From assembly GCA_963693315.1 (NCBI GenBank), contig OY856186.1, positions 132,608,186 to 132,672,185 of the forward strand: DNA of 64,000 nucleotides. The letters are read 5' to 3'. The notes beneath the pieces are model-generated. The model saw only the letters and a program-made list of their open reading frames with translations. It was not told where the DNA came from and did no database searches. The DNA comes from Diogma glabrata (taxonomy: Eukaryota > Arthropoda > Insecta > Diptera > Cylindrotomidae). Numbering within the stretch: the stretch's first letter is position 1; every line of letters begins with the position of its first letter. Positions 35,441 through 46,263 of this stretch are shown in pieces. A program made the translations under genes and the position numbers.

Positions 35441-37366
35441 ATGTCGAATTTAAACGGGTTTGGCTATGAGCCAATGCATTTAAGTGAGGAAGAAAGAAAA
35501 CATGAGTTGTTGATTAGAGGAATTACAGGATTAACGACAGCCAGAGCTGAAACAGCCGCGTTAAGAAATATTTTAGCAAAAAACGACACAATTTTGAATA
35601 CCAGGTTTCTCACACATTCCACCAAATCTATAGAAGAATTAGATAGAGGTAGGAAGATGTTAGTAGTACTAACAGATGAACTGTCAATAGCGGAAGCAAA
35701 AAACGATAGGCTATTATTAGAAGTTATTAGGTCAAGAGTTGGTTTGTGGGTCAATCGCATTTCACGAATCGAGGATAACACTTTGATTGGTCTTGAAAAT
35801 GTACTAGATGGACTTAAAAATCTGTTCACGCAATTAATGACTTATTTGAGTGGAGGTGAATCCATTGAAAATACAATACCCCCAGTTCTTTCCGTTGAAT
35901 CTAGTTTAAGCATTCGGTCGGCGCTTGGAGGAGAAAAGCAACAAAACTTGGGTTATGAAGATCTCTCGAAGCAAATGAGACAAACAAGTCTAGGGAGAGG
36001 TAGAGGTATGCGCAATCCAAACATATCTCTTTTAGTCAAGGAAAACAATCCTCTTGACAATATAGGCGAAGTATTCAGCAATCGTAGGAATTCTTCATTA
36101 AGACGTAGCCATCCTGCGGATTGTAACGAAAATATAGTTGAGAATGACGAACTTTACAGCCGATTCGGACATACTGGTTCTGGATCACCAAATACATCTA
36201 ATTCTACTGGAGCTAAGTGTGTTTTTAAATGGAATATTCGGTTCAGTGGTGATGGACAAGGTCTTTCGTTGAACGAGTTTTTGACTAGGGTCGATGTTTA
36301 TGCGCGTGGTGAACTGGTAAACAGAGAAGCACTTCTTAAAAATATTCATTATCTTTTAACAAACAAGGCAGAACGATGGTATTGGAGTAGTGTTAATTCA
36401 TTTAACACTTGGGTTGAGTTTATTAGAAGCATTAAAAGTGAATTCCTTCCTCGGAATTATGATTTTATGTTAAAAGAAGAGATTCTTAATCGACTGCAGG
36501 GCCGTACGGAAACTTTTACGAATTTCATAACTGATCTTAAGATATTATTCAGTAGGACGTACCCTGTATTGGACGAAGCGTTTAAAGTTTACGTAGTGCA
36601 AAAGAATATGTTGCCACAGTACAGCTACAATCTAGCTATGACAGGTGCAACAACTATAGAAGACATCACGAGTCTATGTAAACGAATAGATGAGGTAAAA
36701 ATGCTTGCGGAACGTCGATCATATATGTCACAATTACCTCAATCCGTTATGGTTGAGCCATCTTACACATATAATTCAAACCGGCAAGAATCTCATTTTA
36801 GAAAACCAATGCGTCACGGAATGGTTGATTGTTTTAATTTAGAGGTAGAAAGGGAATTTCAATACCAAGGAAAATGTGCAGATCATAAGAGTTTTTCTCA
36901 GGGTGATCAAGTAAATTCGGAAAATACCACAGAACAGCAACCAACTTATCGGGAAAACATTACGTCTAATTGTGTATGCGCTTTCGATGTTAACCGAAAC
37001 CCAAAGCTTTCAAGTACCAAACAAAACCTTGGACTTCAAAACTCAAACGGAAAACTCCTGTGTTGGAATTGTTGCGAGCATGGTCACTCCTACAGAAGTT
37101 GTGAAAAACCACAACAACAACTTTTTTGCTTTAATTGTGGAAATCCAGGTAAAACAGTTAAAACTTGTGGAAAACATCCAATTTTCAAGATAGGGTATAA
37201 TAATCCGACAAGTCAAAAAACCGCTTCTAAAGGGCTAAATATTAAATTTAATAGTTCGGGAAACGACGTAGGGGAAGATCGAAAAAGTGGTGCCAGCGAA
37301 CTTCCGACAACATCCAGGCACAAAACTGTTTGCGAACCGTTGAATGTGTTAGACAGCCAAAATTAA
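35441..37366 (+). CDS. gag: gag of element C
   Basis: I place the start at ATG 35441 (MSNLNGFGYEPM). The frame is open a little further upstream but with no ATG. The 641-residue protein has a helical N-terminal part (residues 1-140), a Gypsy capsid domain near residues 258-430 (FKWNIRFSGDGQGLSLNEF, then KAERWYWSS), and two C-terminal zinc knuckles near 37062-37173. The first is CX2CX4HX4C (CWNCCEHGH). The second has Lys in place of His (CFNCGNPGK). It packages element RNA into particles. It overlaps pol in the -1 frame and probably ends as a shorter product when ribosomes do not shift. Confidence 0.92.
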   Translation: MSNLNGFGYEPMHLSEEERKHELLIRGITGLTTARAETAALRNILAKNDTILNTRFLTHSTKSIEELDRGRKMLVVLTDELSIAEAKNDRLLLEVIRSRVGLWVNRISRIEDNTLIGLENVLDGLKNLFTQLMTYLSGGESIENTIPPVLSVESSLSIRSALGGEKQQNLGYEDLSKQMRQTSLGRGRGMRNPNISLLVKENNPLDNIGEVFSNRRNSSLRRSHPADCNENIVENDELYSRFGHTGSGSPNTSNSTGAKCVFKWNIRFSGDGQGLSLNEFLTRVDVYARGELVNREALLKNIHYLLTNKAERWYWSSVNSFNTWVEFIRSIKSEFLPRNYDFMLKEEILNRLQGRTETFTNFITDLKILFSRTYPVLDEAFKVYVVQKNMLPQYSYNLAMTGATTIEDITSLCKRIDEVKMLAERRSYMSQLPQSVMVEPSYTYNSNRQESHFRKPMRHGMVDCFNLEVEREFQYQGKCADHKSFSQGDQVNSENTTEQQPTYRENITSNCVCAFDVNRNPKLSSTKQNLGLQNSNGKLLCWNCCEHGHSYRSCEKPQQQLFCFNCGNPGKTVKTCGKHPIFKIGYNNPTSQKTASKGLNIKFNSSGNDVGEDRKSGASELPTTSRHKTVCEPLNVLDSQN

Positions 37367-39984
37367 ATTTAGAAATTTTATCGTCCACTATTAATTTAGA
37401 TAAGGATAAAAGACCATATTTGAAAGTTGAGATTTTAGGCCATAAATTAAAGGGTTTAATGGATTCTGGTGCCAGCTGCACCATTCTTGGACTTGGAGGT
37501 CTTGAGCTAATAAAAAAATTAAAGTTAGAACAACAACCAATTTCAACAGCTATTAGAACTGTAGATGGAACCGTTCATCCTGCCGTATGTAAGGTCGATA
37601 TACCATTTCAAGCATTGAACATGACAAAGGTTGTGTCTACATTTGTTATTCCTTCCCTTCCGAAAACCTTAATACTAGGAATAGATTTTTGGGAGCACTT
37701 TGGGATCAAACGAAAGCTCTGTGACATAGTAGAAAACTGCAGTTCAATTCAATACGAAAGAAATGAAAACAATGCACACTTAGATCCAATGCAAGTAAAA
37801 TATCTTGACGCTACCATAAAAAAGTTCAAAGTTTCGGACACAAATACAATTGGGTGTACCAGTTTACACACACATGTTATAGACACAGGCGATGCTAAAC
37901 CAATTGTAAAGCGAGCATATCCATTATCACCATATCTGCAAAAAGAAGTAGATGCTGAACTAGACCGTATACTCAAATTGGATGTTATAGAAGTTACACA
38001 GAGTGAATGGGCGAATCCAATGGTGTGTGTAAGAAAAGCATCTGGGAAAGTTAGATTATGTCTTGATGCTCGAGCACTTAACCAAATAACTGTTAAAGAT
38101 GCTTACCCACTACCACATATTGGAAGTATTTTAGCGCAAATTCAATCCTCGAAATTTATGTCTACCATAGATCTTTCTGATGCTTTTTGGCAGGTTCCAC
38201 TCCACCCTTCATCACGTCCAAAAACGGCCTTTATTGTTCCTGGTAGAGGACATTTCATGTTTAAACGTATGCCATTTGGGTTGTGCAATAGTGCACAAAC
38301 TATGTGTCGTGTTTTAGAAAAATGTTTGAGACACGATTTGGAACCTGAAGTATTCGTCTACATAGATGATATAATAATTACAACAAGTACTTTTGAGAGA
38401 CATTTACAATTGCTTGCAGAAATAGCTGAGAGATGGAAAGCCGCGAATCTAACGATAAGCTTGGAAAAATCAAACTTTTGTGTTAAGGAAATCAGGTACC
38501 TTGGATATGTGATGGACGAAAATGGGCTTTCTCCAGACCCTGAAAAAATTTTACCAATTTTAAACATACCACACCCAAAAAATGTGAAAGATGTCAGAAG
38601 ATTGTTAGGAATGGCAAATTGGTATCGTAGATTTATAAAAGATTTTTCTATGATAACTGCACCGATAACCGATTTACTAAAGAAAGGTCAAACCAAATTT
38701 TTGTGGACAGATGAAGCTCAAACCTCACTAATAAAATTAAAAACTGCTTTGGTATCTGCTCCTGTTTTGATTACACCAAATTTCAAAAAGATATTTACCA
38801 TCCAATGTGATGCATCCGAATTGGGTGTTGGAGCTATTTTGACTCAAGGAGAAGGAGAAAATGAAGGTGTAATAGCGTATTTTTCTGAGAAATTGAGTCC
38901 CACTGAGCGAAAATATTCCGCGACGGAAAGAGAATGTTTGGCAGTCGTCCGATCTATTAACAAATTCCGATCGTATGTCGAAGGTACCAAATTTTTTGTG
39001 ATATCTGATCACGCTTCACTACGTTGGCTGTTGAATCTGAAAGATCCCACATCTAAATTAGCTCGTTGGTCATTAAAATTACAGGCGTTCGATTTTGAAA
39101 TCATCCATAGGAAGGGTAAATTAAATGTCGTGGCTGATGCATTGTCTAGGTTAATGGAGGTTGATGAACTCAATATAGAAGATACAGATGAAACTTACAA
39201 TTCACTTAGAAAAAGTATCATACAAAATCCCGAAAAATACCCCAACTTTCATATAAAAGATAATCATATCTTTAAATTGTGTAGTAAAAATACCAACGCA
39301 GAAAGCAGATGGAAATGTTATGTTCCCAAAGATCAACAAATTAAGCTTTTGCAACTATACCATGATAGTCCATTGGGAGGTCATTTGGGAGTATCGAAAA
39401 CATTTAAGAAAATTCAACAAAAATACTACTGGCCACGTCTATATCGCGAAGTAAAGGAATATGTTAGTCGATGTGATAAATGTCAGGTAAACAAACATTC
39501 GAACATTTGTACCAAGGCACCAATGGGAACTCAAAAAGAGGCAAATAATCCGTGGGAGGTCATATCAGTAGATTATATGGGACCATTTCCAAGGTCTAAA
39601 TCAGGTAATCAGTATTTGTTAGCAATTGTAGATGCGTTTAGCAAGTTTTGTATTTTAAAACCAACAAGAAAAGCGGAAACTAAATCACTGATTCAAATAA
39701 TAGAGAACGATGTTTTTCTTCTGTTTGGGGTACCAAGTACACTTATTTCTGACAATGGAAGCCAGTTTATTTCAAAAGAGTTTAGGAATTTTCTAAGCGA
39801 ATATAAAGTAAAACATTGGTTAAATCCTGTTTACCATCCTCAGGTAAATCCAACGGAACGTATTAACCGAGTAATATTAGCTAGTGTTAGGTCATATATA
39901 AAGGATGATCAAAGAAATTGGGATAGCAATATACAAAAAATTGCGTGTGCTATGCGAACTGCGGTGCATGAGTCTACCAAGTAA
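37255..39984 (+). CDS. pol: pol of element C: protease, reverse transcriptase, RNase H, integrase
   Basis: There is no ATG at the start, consistent with entry by frameshift at 37258. Domains in order: aspartic protease GLMDSGASCTILG near 37459; reverse transcriptase with STIDLSDAFWQVP near 38163 and the catalytic YIDD near 38358; RNase H with IQCDASELGVGAIL near 38800 and SDHASLRWLL near 39004; integrase zinc domain (HDSPLGGH, then CDKCQ) near 39361-39486; and core residues in SVDYMGPFP, ISDNGSQF and NPTERINR near 39569, 39749 and 39855. TAA at 39982-39984 cuts the integrase after MRTAVHESTK; the frame continues open to 40380. Apart from that stop it looks intact. Confidence 0.93.
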   Translation, partial: FGKRRRGRSKKWCQRTSDNIQAQNCLRTVECVRQPKLNLEILSSTINLDKDKRPYLKVEILGHKLKGLMDSGASCTILGLGGLELIKKLKLEQQPISTAIRTVDGTVHPAVCKVDIPFQALNMTKVVSTFVIPSLPKTLILGIDFWEHFGIKRKLCDIVENCSSIQYERNENNAHLDPMQVKYLDATIKKFKVSDTNTIGCTSLHTHVIDTGDAKPIVKRAYPLSPYLQKEVDAELDRILKLDVIEVTQSEWANPMVCVRKASGKVRLCLDARALNQITVKDAYPLPHIGSILAQIQSSKFMSTIDLSDAFWQVPLHPSSRPKTAFIVPGRGHFMFKRMPFGLCNSAQTMCRVLEKCLRHDLEPEVFVYIDDIIITTSTFERHLQLLAEIAERWKAANLTISLEKSNFCVKEIRYLGYVMDENGLSPDPEKILPILNIPHPKNVKDVRRLLGMANWYRRFIKDFSMITAPITDLLKKGQTKFLWTDEAQTSLIKLKTALVSAPVLITPNFKKIFTIQCDASELGVGAILTQGEGENEGVIAYFSEKLSPTERKYSATERECLAVVRSINKFRSYVEGTKFFVISDHASLRWLLNLKDPTSKLARWSLKLQAFDFEIIHRKGKLNVVADALSRLMEVDELNIEDTDETYNSLRKSIIQNPEKYPNFHIKDNHIFKLCSKNTNAESRWKCYVPKDQQIKLLQLYHDSPLGGHLGVSKTFKKIQQKYYWPRLYREVKEYVSRCDKCQVNKHSNICTKAPMGTQKEANNPWEVISVDYMGPFPRSKSGNQYLLAIVDAFSKFCILKPTRKAETKSLIQIIENDVFLLFGVPSTLISDNGSQFISKEFRNFLSEYKVKHWLNPVYHPQVNPTERINRVILASVRSYIKDDQRNWDSNIQKIACAMRTAVHESTK
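37258..37264 (+). promoter_or_regulatory. -1 ribosomal frameshift heptamer GGGAAAC
   Basis: In the gag frame this reads G GGA AAC, the canonical X XXY YYZ slippery form also used by some retroviruses. The pol frame is one base back and is open from 37255, immediately upstream, so a slip here fuses gag to pol with 36 codons of overlap remaining before the gag stop at 37366. The downstream 40 bases were not folded. Confidence 0.75.
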
Positions 39985-40380
39985 ACACCTTATTTTGTAA
40001 ATTTTGGTAGAGAAATGGAATTAGGTAAGGATTTAGTGAGAGATGTATCATTAAATGTTGAAGATGGAGAGAGTAGAAGGTCTAGATTGTGTAGAGCTAG
40101 AGAATTGGTAACTCATAACCTAAAGCAAGCTTATGAACGGTACTCAAAACATTACAATCTTCGCACAAGGCCATCTGAATTTTTAATAGGTGAAACTGTT
40201 TTGAGGAAGTCGTTTAAGAAGTCGAACCAAGCCGAGTGTTTCAACGCAAAATTGGCTCCGCAGTACATAAAAGCATGTGTAAAGAAGAAACTGGGACAAA
40301 GTACATACATCTTGGAAGATCTAGAAGGTAAATACTCAGCGAAATATCATGTTAGTGACATAAAGAAGTACATAAATTGA
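39985..40380 (+). pseudogene. pol: Integrase C-terminal part of element C, after a nonsense codon
   Basis: In the same frame as pol and directly after TAA 39982-39984, the sequence reads TPYFVNFGREMELG, typical of the post-core region of Gypsy integrases, and ends in a GPY/F-like module (LAPQYIKACVKKKLGQSTYI) with a natural stop at 40378-40380. The stop therefore separates a normally continuous protein. No chromodomain and no env follow. Confidence 0.85.
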
Positions 40381-41998
40381 GAGCAGGATTTAAAAATAAA
40401 ACAAATCGATTAATTACTGTGTTTTAATGTGTTTTATGTGTAAGCTATTTGTTTTATTGTTTTTAATGTGTTTTATGTTTGAATTTTGTGTTTTAATGTG
40501 TTTTGTGTTTGAATCTTGTGTTTTAACGTGGTTTGTAATTGTATTTAGAATATAAAAAAATATATCTATTATTTCAGTTTATAATTTTTTTTTTGTTAAT
40601 TTATTCAGTCATTTATCTTAAAATTACATAGTTATATACAATTTGTTACATATTTTTTTGCTACATGTTTATTTCTTCACATATCATTTATTAATGTTTA
40701 GTAACAAGTTTACAAACTGTGTGTTAGGATAGAATATAGATGTTTCTGTACTGTACTGTAGCTCCTTTTCTTTTTAGTTTTTGTTGCATGCATACTTTCT
40801 GAAACTCAATAGGTGTTAGGTAAATTGAGTCTTTGTTTTTTTTTGTTGTTAGGATAATTATGTTAAGCTATCTACGGTTAAGGGTTTTTAATCATAAAAT
40901 TAGCTTAGTTGTTTAGGTGAGAGTGATCCTTGTACAAATTAGCTTGATTCGTTCAAGGAACAGTATATTGTTATATCTGCGTTACTTCAGTTTTTCCTTT
41001 TTATGTACATGAACTGTTTTGTTCGTGCACCCTGATTTTGTTTTGAATAAGAATGATCTTTAATTTGGCGTCACACGTCAGATTAAGAGACAGCATTCTG
41101 TTGTGTCTGTTTCACCACAGTTCTCTCAGAATGCGATAATCTTCTTATCGGTTGTGTTTTTGTTAGGTTTAGTTTCAGGTACATGAACTGTGTTGTTCAT
41201 GCACGCTGATTTTGTTTTCGTAAGGATGATCCTTAGTTTGGCGTCCCACGTCAGATTAAGAGACAGCAATCTGTTGTGTCTGTTTCATCACAGTTTTCTC
41301 AGAATGCGATAATCTTCTTATCAGTTGTGTTTTGTTAGGTTTAGTTTCAGGTACATGAACTATGTTGTTCATGCACGCTGATTTTGTTTTTGTAAGGATG
41401 ATCCTTAGTTTGGCGTTACACGTCAGATTAAGAGACAGCATTCTGTTGTGTCTGTTTTATCACAGTTTCTCAGAATGCGATAATCTTCTTATTTGTTGTG
41501 TTTTTGTTAGGTTTAGTTCCAGGTGTATGGACTGTTTTGTTCATGCATGTTGATTGTGTTTTCTGTAAGAACGATCCTTAATCCGGTGTCACTCGTCAGA
41601 TTAAGAGACAGTATTCTGTTGTGTCTGTTTTATTACAGTTTCTCAGAATGCGATAATCTTCTTATTAGTTGTTAATTTTGGTTTTTGGTTAGCTTAAGTT
41701 TTTGGTGTTTGTTCCTACCTTAAAATAATTCATGTTATTAAATTTTGGCGAGAAAAATATAATGGCTAGATTTAGTCGCGGTCATGCAATGTGGATATAA
41801 ATAACGTAAGTTTTTTTTGAGTACGATTCTGTGGTGTTGTTTTACATAGTTGTTTCGAGTTCATAGTGGTTTTGGTGATACGGTAGACATACATTGCATG
41901 TGGACTTTTGAGAACATTTTCGATACTGTGTTTGTTAGTTTTGGTTTTGGTTCTGTTTGACATCGAAAATGTTCTCAAAAATTCTACAAAAGGTGTGA
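40381..41998 (+). other. 3' untranslated tail of element C with 172-174 bp tandem array and polypurine tract
   Basis: From about 41005 to 41690 four tandem units start near 41005, 41179, 41351 and 41523. Each contains tgaactg, ttgttcatgcac, gattaagagacag and tctcagaatgcgataatctt. A smaller ttttaatgtgtttt repeat is at 40420-40530. ACAAAAGGTGTGA (41986-41998) directly before the LTR is the likely polypurine tract for plus-strand priming. No ORF is supported. Confidence 0.75.
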
Positions 41999-43395
41999 TG
42001 TAACGCGGTAATAAATAATCTAATCGACGGATTATTTTATAAAAATTCATTGACTGATAATTAAAAATATATCCACACATTTTCTGTTGTGATTGTTTAA
42101 CGTAATTTATTCGCCTAAATGTTTGCTTAAATTTGCTTTTGTTGTATTTTAAATTCATTAATATAAATATTAATTAATAAAATTCAAACCAATTATTCAA
42201 ACCAATTATTAACGTTTGTTGTGTTATTTTTTGTAAGAGAACTAATTTTAATTTGATTTATATTAATTTTCTGATTTCTTTTGAATAAATATTAAAATTT
42301 CTTTATTAGTAAATAATATTGTAAAACCAATTGTAAAACCTATAGATTAAGAAAAAAAGAAAGAAAAATGAAAATTGAACAACAAACCATTTAAAATTAA
42401 AACAAAAAGAAAAAAACTATAATCAAATGATTCATCGCTCATCAATTAATATCAAAAACTGCTATTTTTTGGATATTTTATATTTGTTTACAAGTAAATG
42501 TTTCAAGAAAATAAACAAAAACAACCAACAGATGGTGTAACTAGGTGGTGCTCTGTTTAAGCAAGATGTTATCAGAAGTTGAAAGATCGAACTAAGAAAT
42601 AATAGTTGGCCGTAATTATGTTTATAAACTCTACTTTGGAAAGTTTGGAAATCGTTGAGGTAATCTATCACATTGAATGGAAAATTGAAGAAATAGTTGA
42701 AGTTTAAGCCGACATATGCCTGTACAACGAAAATAGCTCAAGTTGTCAAAGTGGCCAACTAACAAAAAATAAACAATCGAGGGGAAATTTATTACAAAAA
42801 AATATTATGTTGATGGATGGAGAAATATGGGTATATATAGCTGATAAAAGTTACCGATCAGTCTATTCGATTTTGGCGTTCACCAGCAACAACTATTCGT
42901 TTTTGGCGTTCACCAGCAACAGTCTATTCATTTTGGGACGTTCACAGCAACACATCAAACTTGGTTGCAATATAATTGTAAAGATATTGCGAAGAAGAGA
43001 ATTAGAAGACGAACAACGCATGCCGCATCACATTTGGGTATTTGCTTATGTTTTTTTATATATATATATATTGTGTTAATTTAGCAAAATAATTTATTTA
43101 TTTATTTGTGAAGCTGATTAATAGATTTTGTTTTGTCTGTTTAAATTATTAAATAATTTTAAATTAATTTGTGAATCTTAAGAAATTATAGTTGATTAAA
43201 TTGGAAAAATAATTGTTGAAATTTAATTTATTTTGTTTTTCTTTTTTAATTGTGTTTGTGTGTTTTTTAGATAGTGCTGTTTTGTGTATGTTTAAAAGAA
43301 AAAAATTAAAGAAACCGCTTCGTCAGAGCATATTTGACAAAGGCCCGTCCCACCTATAAAAATAAATATAGCGCTGCGTGGAAGGTGACGTTACA
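41999..43395 (+). repeat. 3' LTR of element C
   Basis: Begins TGTAACGCGG, ends GACGTTACA, 1397 bp, same length as the 5' copy and indistinguishable by eye, followed by the CAAT duplication (43396-43399). Confidence 0.95.
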
Positions 43396-43397
43396 CA

Positions 43398-43976
43398 ATG
43401 GATGAGACATGGCTTCACAATTACACACCAGAATCCAAAAGACAGTCATCTGAGTGGACAGCAGTCGACGAACCGAATCCAAAGCGAGCAAAGACGCAAC
43501 AGTCGGCCGGTAAGGTGATGGCGTCTGTATTTTGGGATACGAACGGAATAATATTCATCGACTATCTCCAAAAAGGAACCACCATCAACAGCGAGTATTA
43601 CTGTGAACTTTTGGATCGATTGAAGGCTGAAATCGCAAAGAAACGGCCACATTTGCAAAAGAAAAAAGTGTTGTTTCACCAAGATAATGCACCGTGTCAC
43701 AGATCGATGAAAACGATGGCAAAATTGAATGAATTGGGCTTTGAATTGCTTACCCACCCACCATATTCTCCAGATTTAGCCCCCAGCGACTTTTTCCTGT
43801 TTTCAGATCTCAAGAGAATGCTTGCTGGAAAGAAATTTAAGTCCAATGATGAAGTAATCGTTGAAACTGAGGCCTATTTTGACGAGAAAGAGAAATCGTA
43901 CTATAAAAGTGGTATAGAAAAGTTGGAAAATCGCTATACTCGTTGTATCGCACTCGAAGGCAACTATGTTGAATAA
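43398..43976 (+). pseudogene. mariner transposase, C-terminal catalytic half
   Basis: Starts MDETWLHNYTPES, the first catalytic Asp block. VLFHQDNAPCH holds the second Asp and HPPYSPDLAPSDFFLF the third, with 34 residues between the last two, the mariner DD34D signature. It ends with a natural stop at 43976, 64 bp before the right inverted repeat end. This half has no stop of its own; the protein is lost because of element C and the TAA in the first half. Confidence 0.92.
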
Positions 43977-44040
43977 AAAAATCGAGTTTTGTCAAAATGT
44001 TGTTTTTTTCTTACTTATCCTACGGACTTATTGAACTACC

Positions 44041-44857
44041 GTTACATTTCTCTATATATTGTTAAAGTTATATTTTAAAGGCCGGAGTATGTTGACTCTG
44101 GACGAGGCTGCCTAAAAACGAAAACGAAATTTTCTTATGTAAATAAATCATATTTACCTGCACTGAAAAAAAAATTGAAGTTCATGATAACCTCATCTCG
44201 AAGTTGGCAGTTGATTATTCATGCAAAGAAAAACTATTTGCAAACAATTTCACTGTGATTGGGACAACTACACGATAACATTTTCCTAACAACAGAATGA
44301 GGTTTATTTAAAATATAAAGTGTTATATCCAATATAACAGTAGTTGAATAAAGATAATAACTATTTCCCTGAAGAAATTTTTCTTTGGTCTTATATCATG
44401 AATTTTTCATTTTAAAGTTTAAGTATTTGATATTAATTGAACTATATTTTATTTTCACATAAATATTTCGTGTGATTGTCTCAACTTCATCGATTTATAC
44501 TTGTAGAGTTGTTGAAGCAATTTCGTAGTTTGATTCGCCATATGTAACCGCACGGTGAGGTTGAAACAATTGCATTTCGATTGGAAATAGGACATGTTTT
44601 TTTCAGTGTGTGATTATCTTCTCCATCGTCAATATATTTTTGCAATCATATATTGTAAGTCTCTTCATTAATGTTCGTCTAAGGGAACATATGTAAAAAG
44701 AAAATAAGATACCTACCTAAAATAAGATACCTACATTAATTAAATTTGGGGTTATATTTTATCTTCGTAACGGAGTTCAAGGTTCCATGTAAATAATTGT
44801 ACAATCAACTACAACATTTCTAAAAAGGAAATCATTGTTTTCGTTTTGAAAAAATTA
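44041..44857. other. AT-rich spacer without a recognised gene
   Basis: No open frame with a family motif, no repeat partner within the window that I could find. Confidence 0.5.
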
Positions 44858-46168
44858 GTGGAGTCATTTTAGCATTTTATATTGATGTAAAAGCAAAGTT
44901 GAATTTTTTTTTGTTTTATGTTAGGGACATAAAAGTTAGTGGGCATGTAATTATTTAGCAAATTTGGAGGTCCATAAGGGCCTCAAAAATTACAAAAACT
45001 GGTTTTTTGGTGTTTATTGAGTAGGTCACTTCACTATTTTTGAAATATTTCGGGCTCTAATGATCATAAAAAAAAAAGAAAATGGAAAATGTTTGTGATT
45101 AAATTTCGAATCCATCTCGGGGGTTAAGTACTTTAAAAGTGTAACCTAACCTCAAAAAACCGAATCGCGTGACTTTTTTTTTACTAAATTTATGATAAGG
45201 GGCGGAAAAATCGTCGAATATGTCGAATTTTCATGAAAATTTCAGGGAACATGTAATTTAATAGTCTTAATATGGGAATTAATTTTTATGAAAAAATTTT
45301 AATTTTTTCGGCCACAATTGGTATTTTTCGTTAAATTTGGCAAATGGTGCCATTTTATGAGAAGACATCCAAAATAAATTTTTTTTTTTAATCTGTACTT
45401 TTTTTTATTTTCTTCAACCTAAGTGTAATTTAAACTATGTTGCCTTAATTTAAATGCCCATTTTTGGGCATGAAAAAAAAATTAATTTTTGCATTTTTTG
45501 ACATTTTACCATATCGACGGTATTATTTATGCTAATTATCATGTATTTTGCATAAAAGTGAAATATGCAATTCAAATTAATAAAAAATATTTTTTAAAAT
45601 TATACATAACTTACAAATTTTTTTTTTCTTGCAATGCCCTAAATTGCTTTTGGTAAATAATAAAAATGTGCAAATGCAAAAATTAATTTTTTTTCCATGC
45701 CCAAAAATGGGCATTTAAATTAAGGCAACATAATTTTAATTATACTTGAGTTAAAGTAGATAAAAAAAAGTACAGATTAAAAAAAAAATTTTATTTTGGA
45801 TGACTACTCATAAAATGGCACCATTTGCCAAATTTAACGAAAAATGCCAATTGTGGCCGAAAAAATTAAAATTTTTTCATAAAAATTAATTTCCATATTA
45901 AGACTATTAAATTACATGTTCCCTGAAATTTCATGAAAATTCGACGATTTTTCCGCCCCGAAATATTTCAAAAATAGTGAAGCGACCTACTCAAAAAACA
46001 CCAAAAAACCAGTTTTTGCCATTTTAGAGGCCCTTTCGGGCCTCCAAATTTGCTAAATAATTACATGCCCACTAACTTTTATGTCCCTAACATAAAACAA
46101 AAAAAAAATTCAACTTTGTTCTTACATCAAATATATCACATTTTTTTACTAATATTACTCCACTAAAT
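44858..46168. repeat. 1.3 kb palindrome (fold-back DNA element)
   Basis: The left arm (about 44858-45505) is inverted as the right arm (about 45670-46168), with matching blocks such as gacataaaagttagtgggca, aaaccagtttttg and ggcatttaaattaaggcaac. A loop of roughly 165 bp lies between. Ends read ttagtggagt on each strand. The left arm carries about 150 bp near 45060-45215 (aagggg, ctcgggggttaagtact) with no partner. There is no coding sequence, so it is probably a non-autonomous long-TIR element. Target duplication not identified. Confidence 0.75.
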
Positions 46169-46263
46169 GTATATTTATATATGTAATTTGTTGACTTACC
46201 TGATTTGTTTATTTTCATTTTAATGTTTACACGTCATTTTGATATGTCAATTTAATTATAGTG

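Larger units (their letters stand above)
33121..43395 (+). mobile_element. Element C: recent Ty3/Gypsy retrotransposon, 10.3 kb
   Basis: Two LTRs of equal length (1397 bp), CAAT target duplications at 33117-33120 and 43396-43399, a putative primer site starting TGGCATCCC at 34521, gag, a frameshift signal, pol and a short purine-rich tract before the 3' LTR. Insertion into mariner is exact: deleting it restores the transposase reading frame across RRYVT/MDETW. Apparent identity of the LTRs and nearly intact genes point to a recent insertion. A single nonsense codon in integrase is the only lesion I see. Confidence 0.92.
32476..44040 (+). mobile_element. mariner element, split by element C
   Basis: The left end reads GGTCATTCAATAAGTCCGTA after TA at 32474-32475. 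The right end, read inward from 44040, is GGTAGTTCAATAAGTCCGTA, so the inverted repeats match. Removing element C (33121-43395 plus one CAAT) leaves a roughly 1.29 kb mariner with one transposase gene. Mariners move by cut and paste at TA sites using a DD34D transposase. The right-hand TA is mutated (gtta follows). The copy is inactive. Confidence 0.9.

Noticed and set aside
44858..46168. CRISPR or phage-type repeat array
   Set aside because: The symmetry is one large inverted repeat, not short spaced direct repeats, and the whole window is eukaryotic in character.
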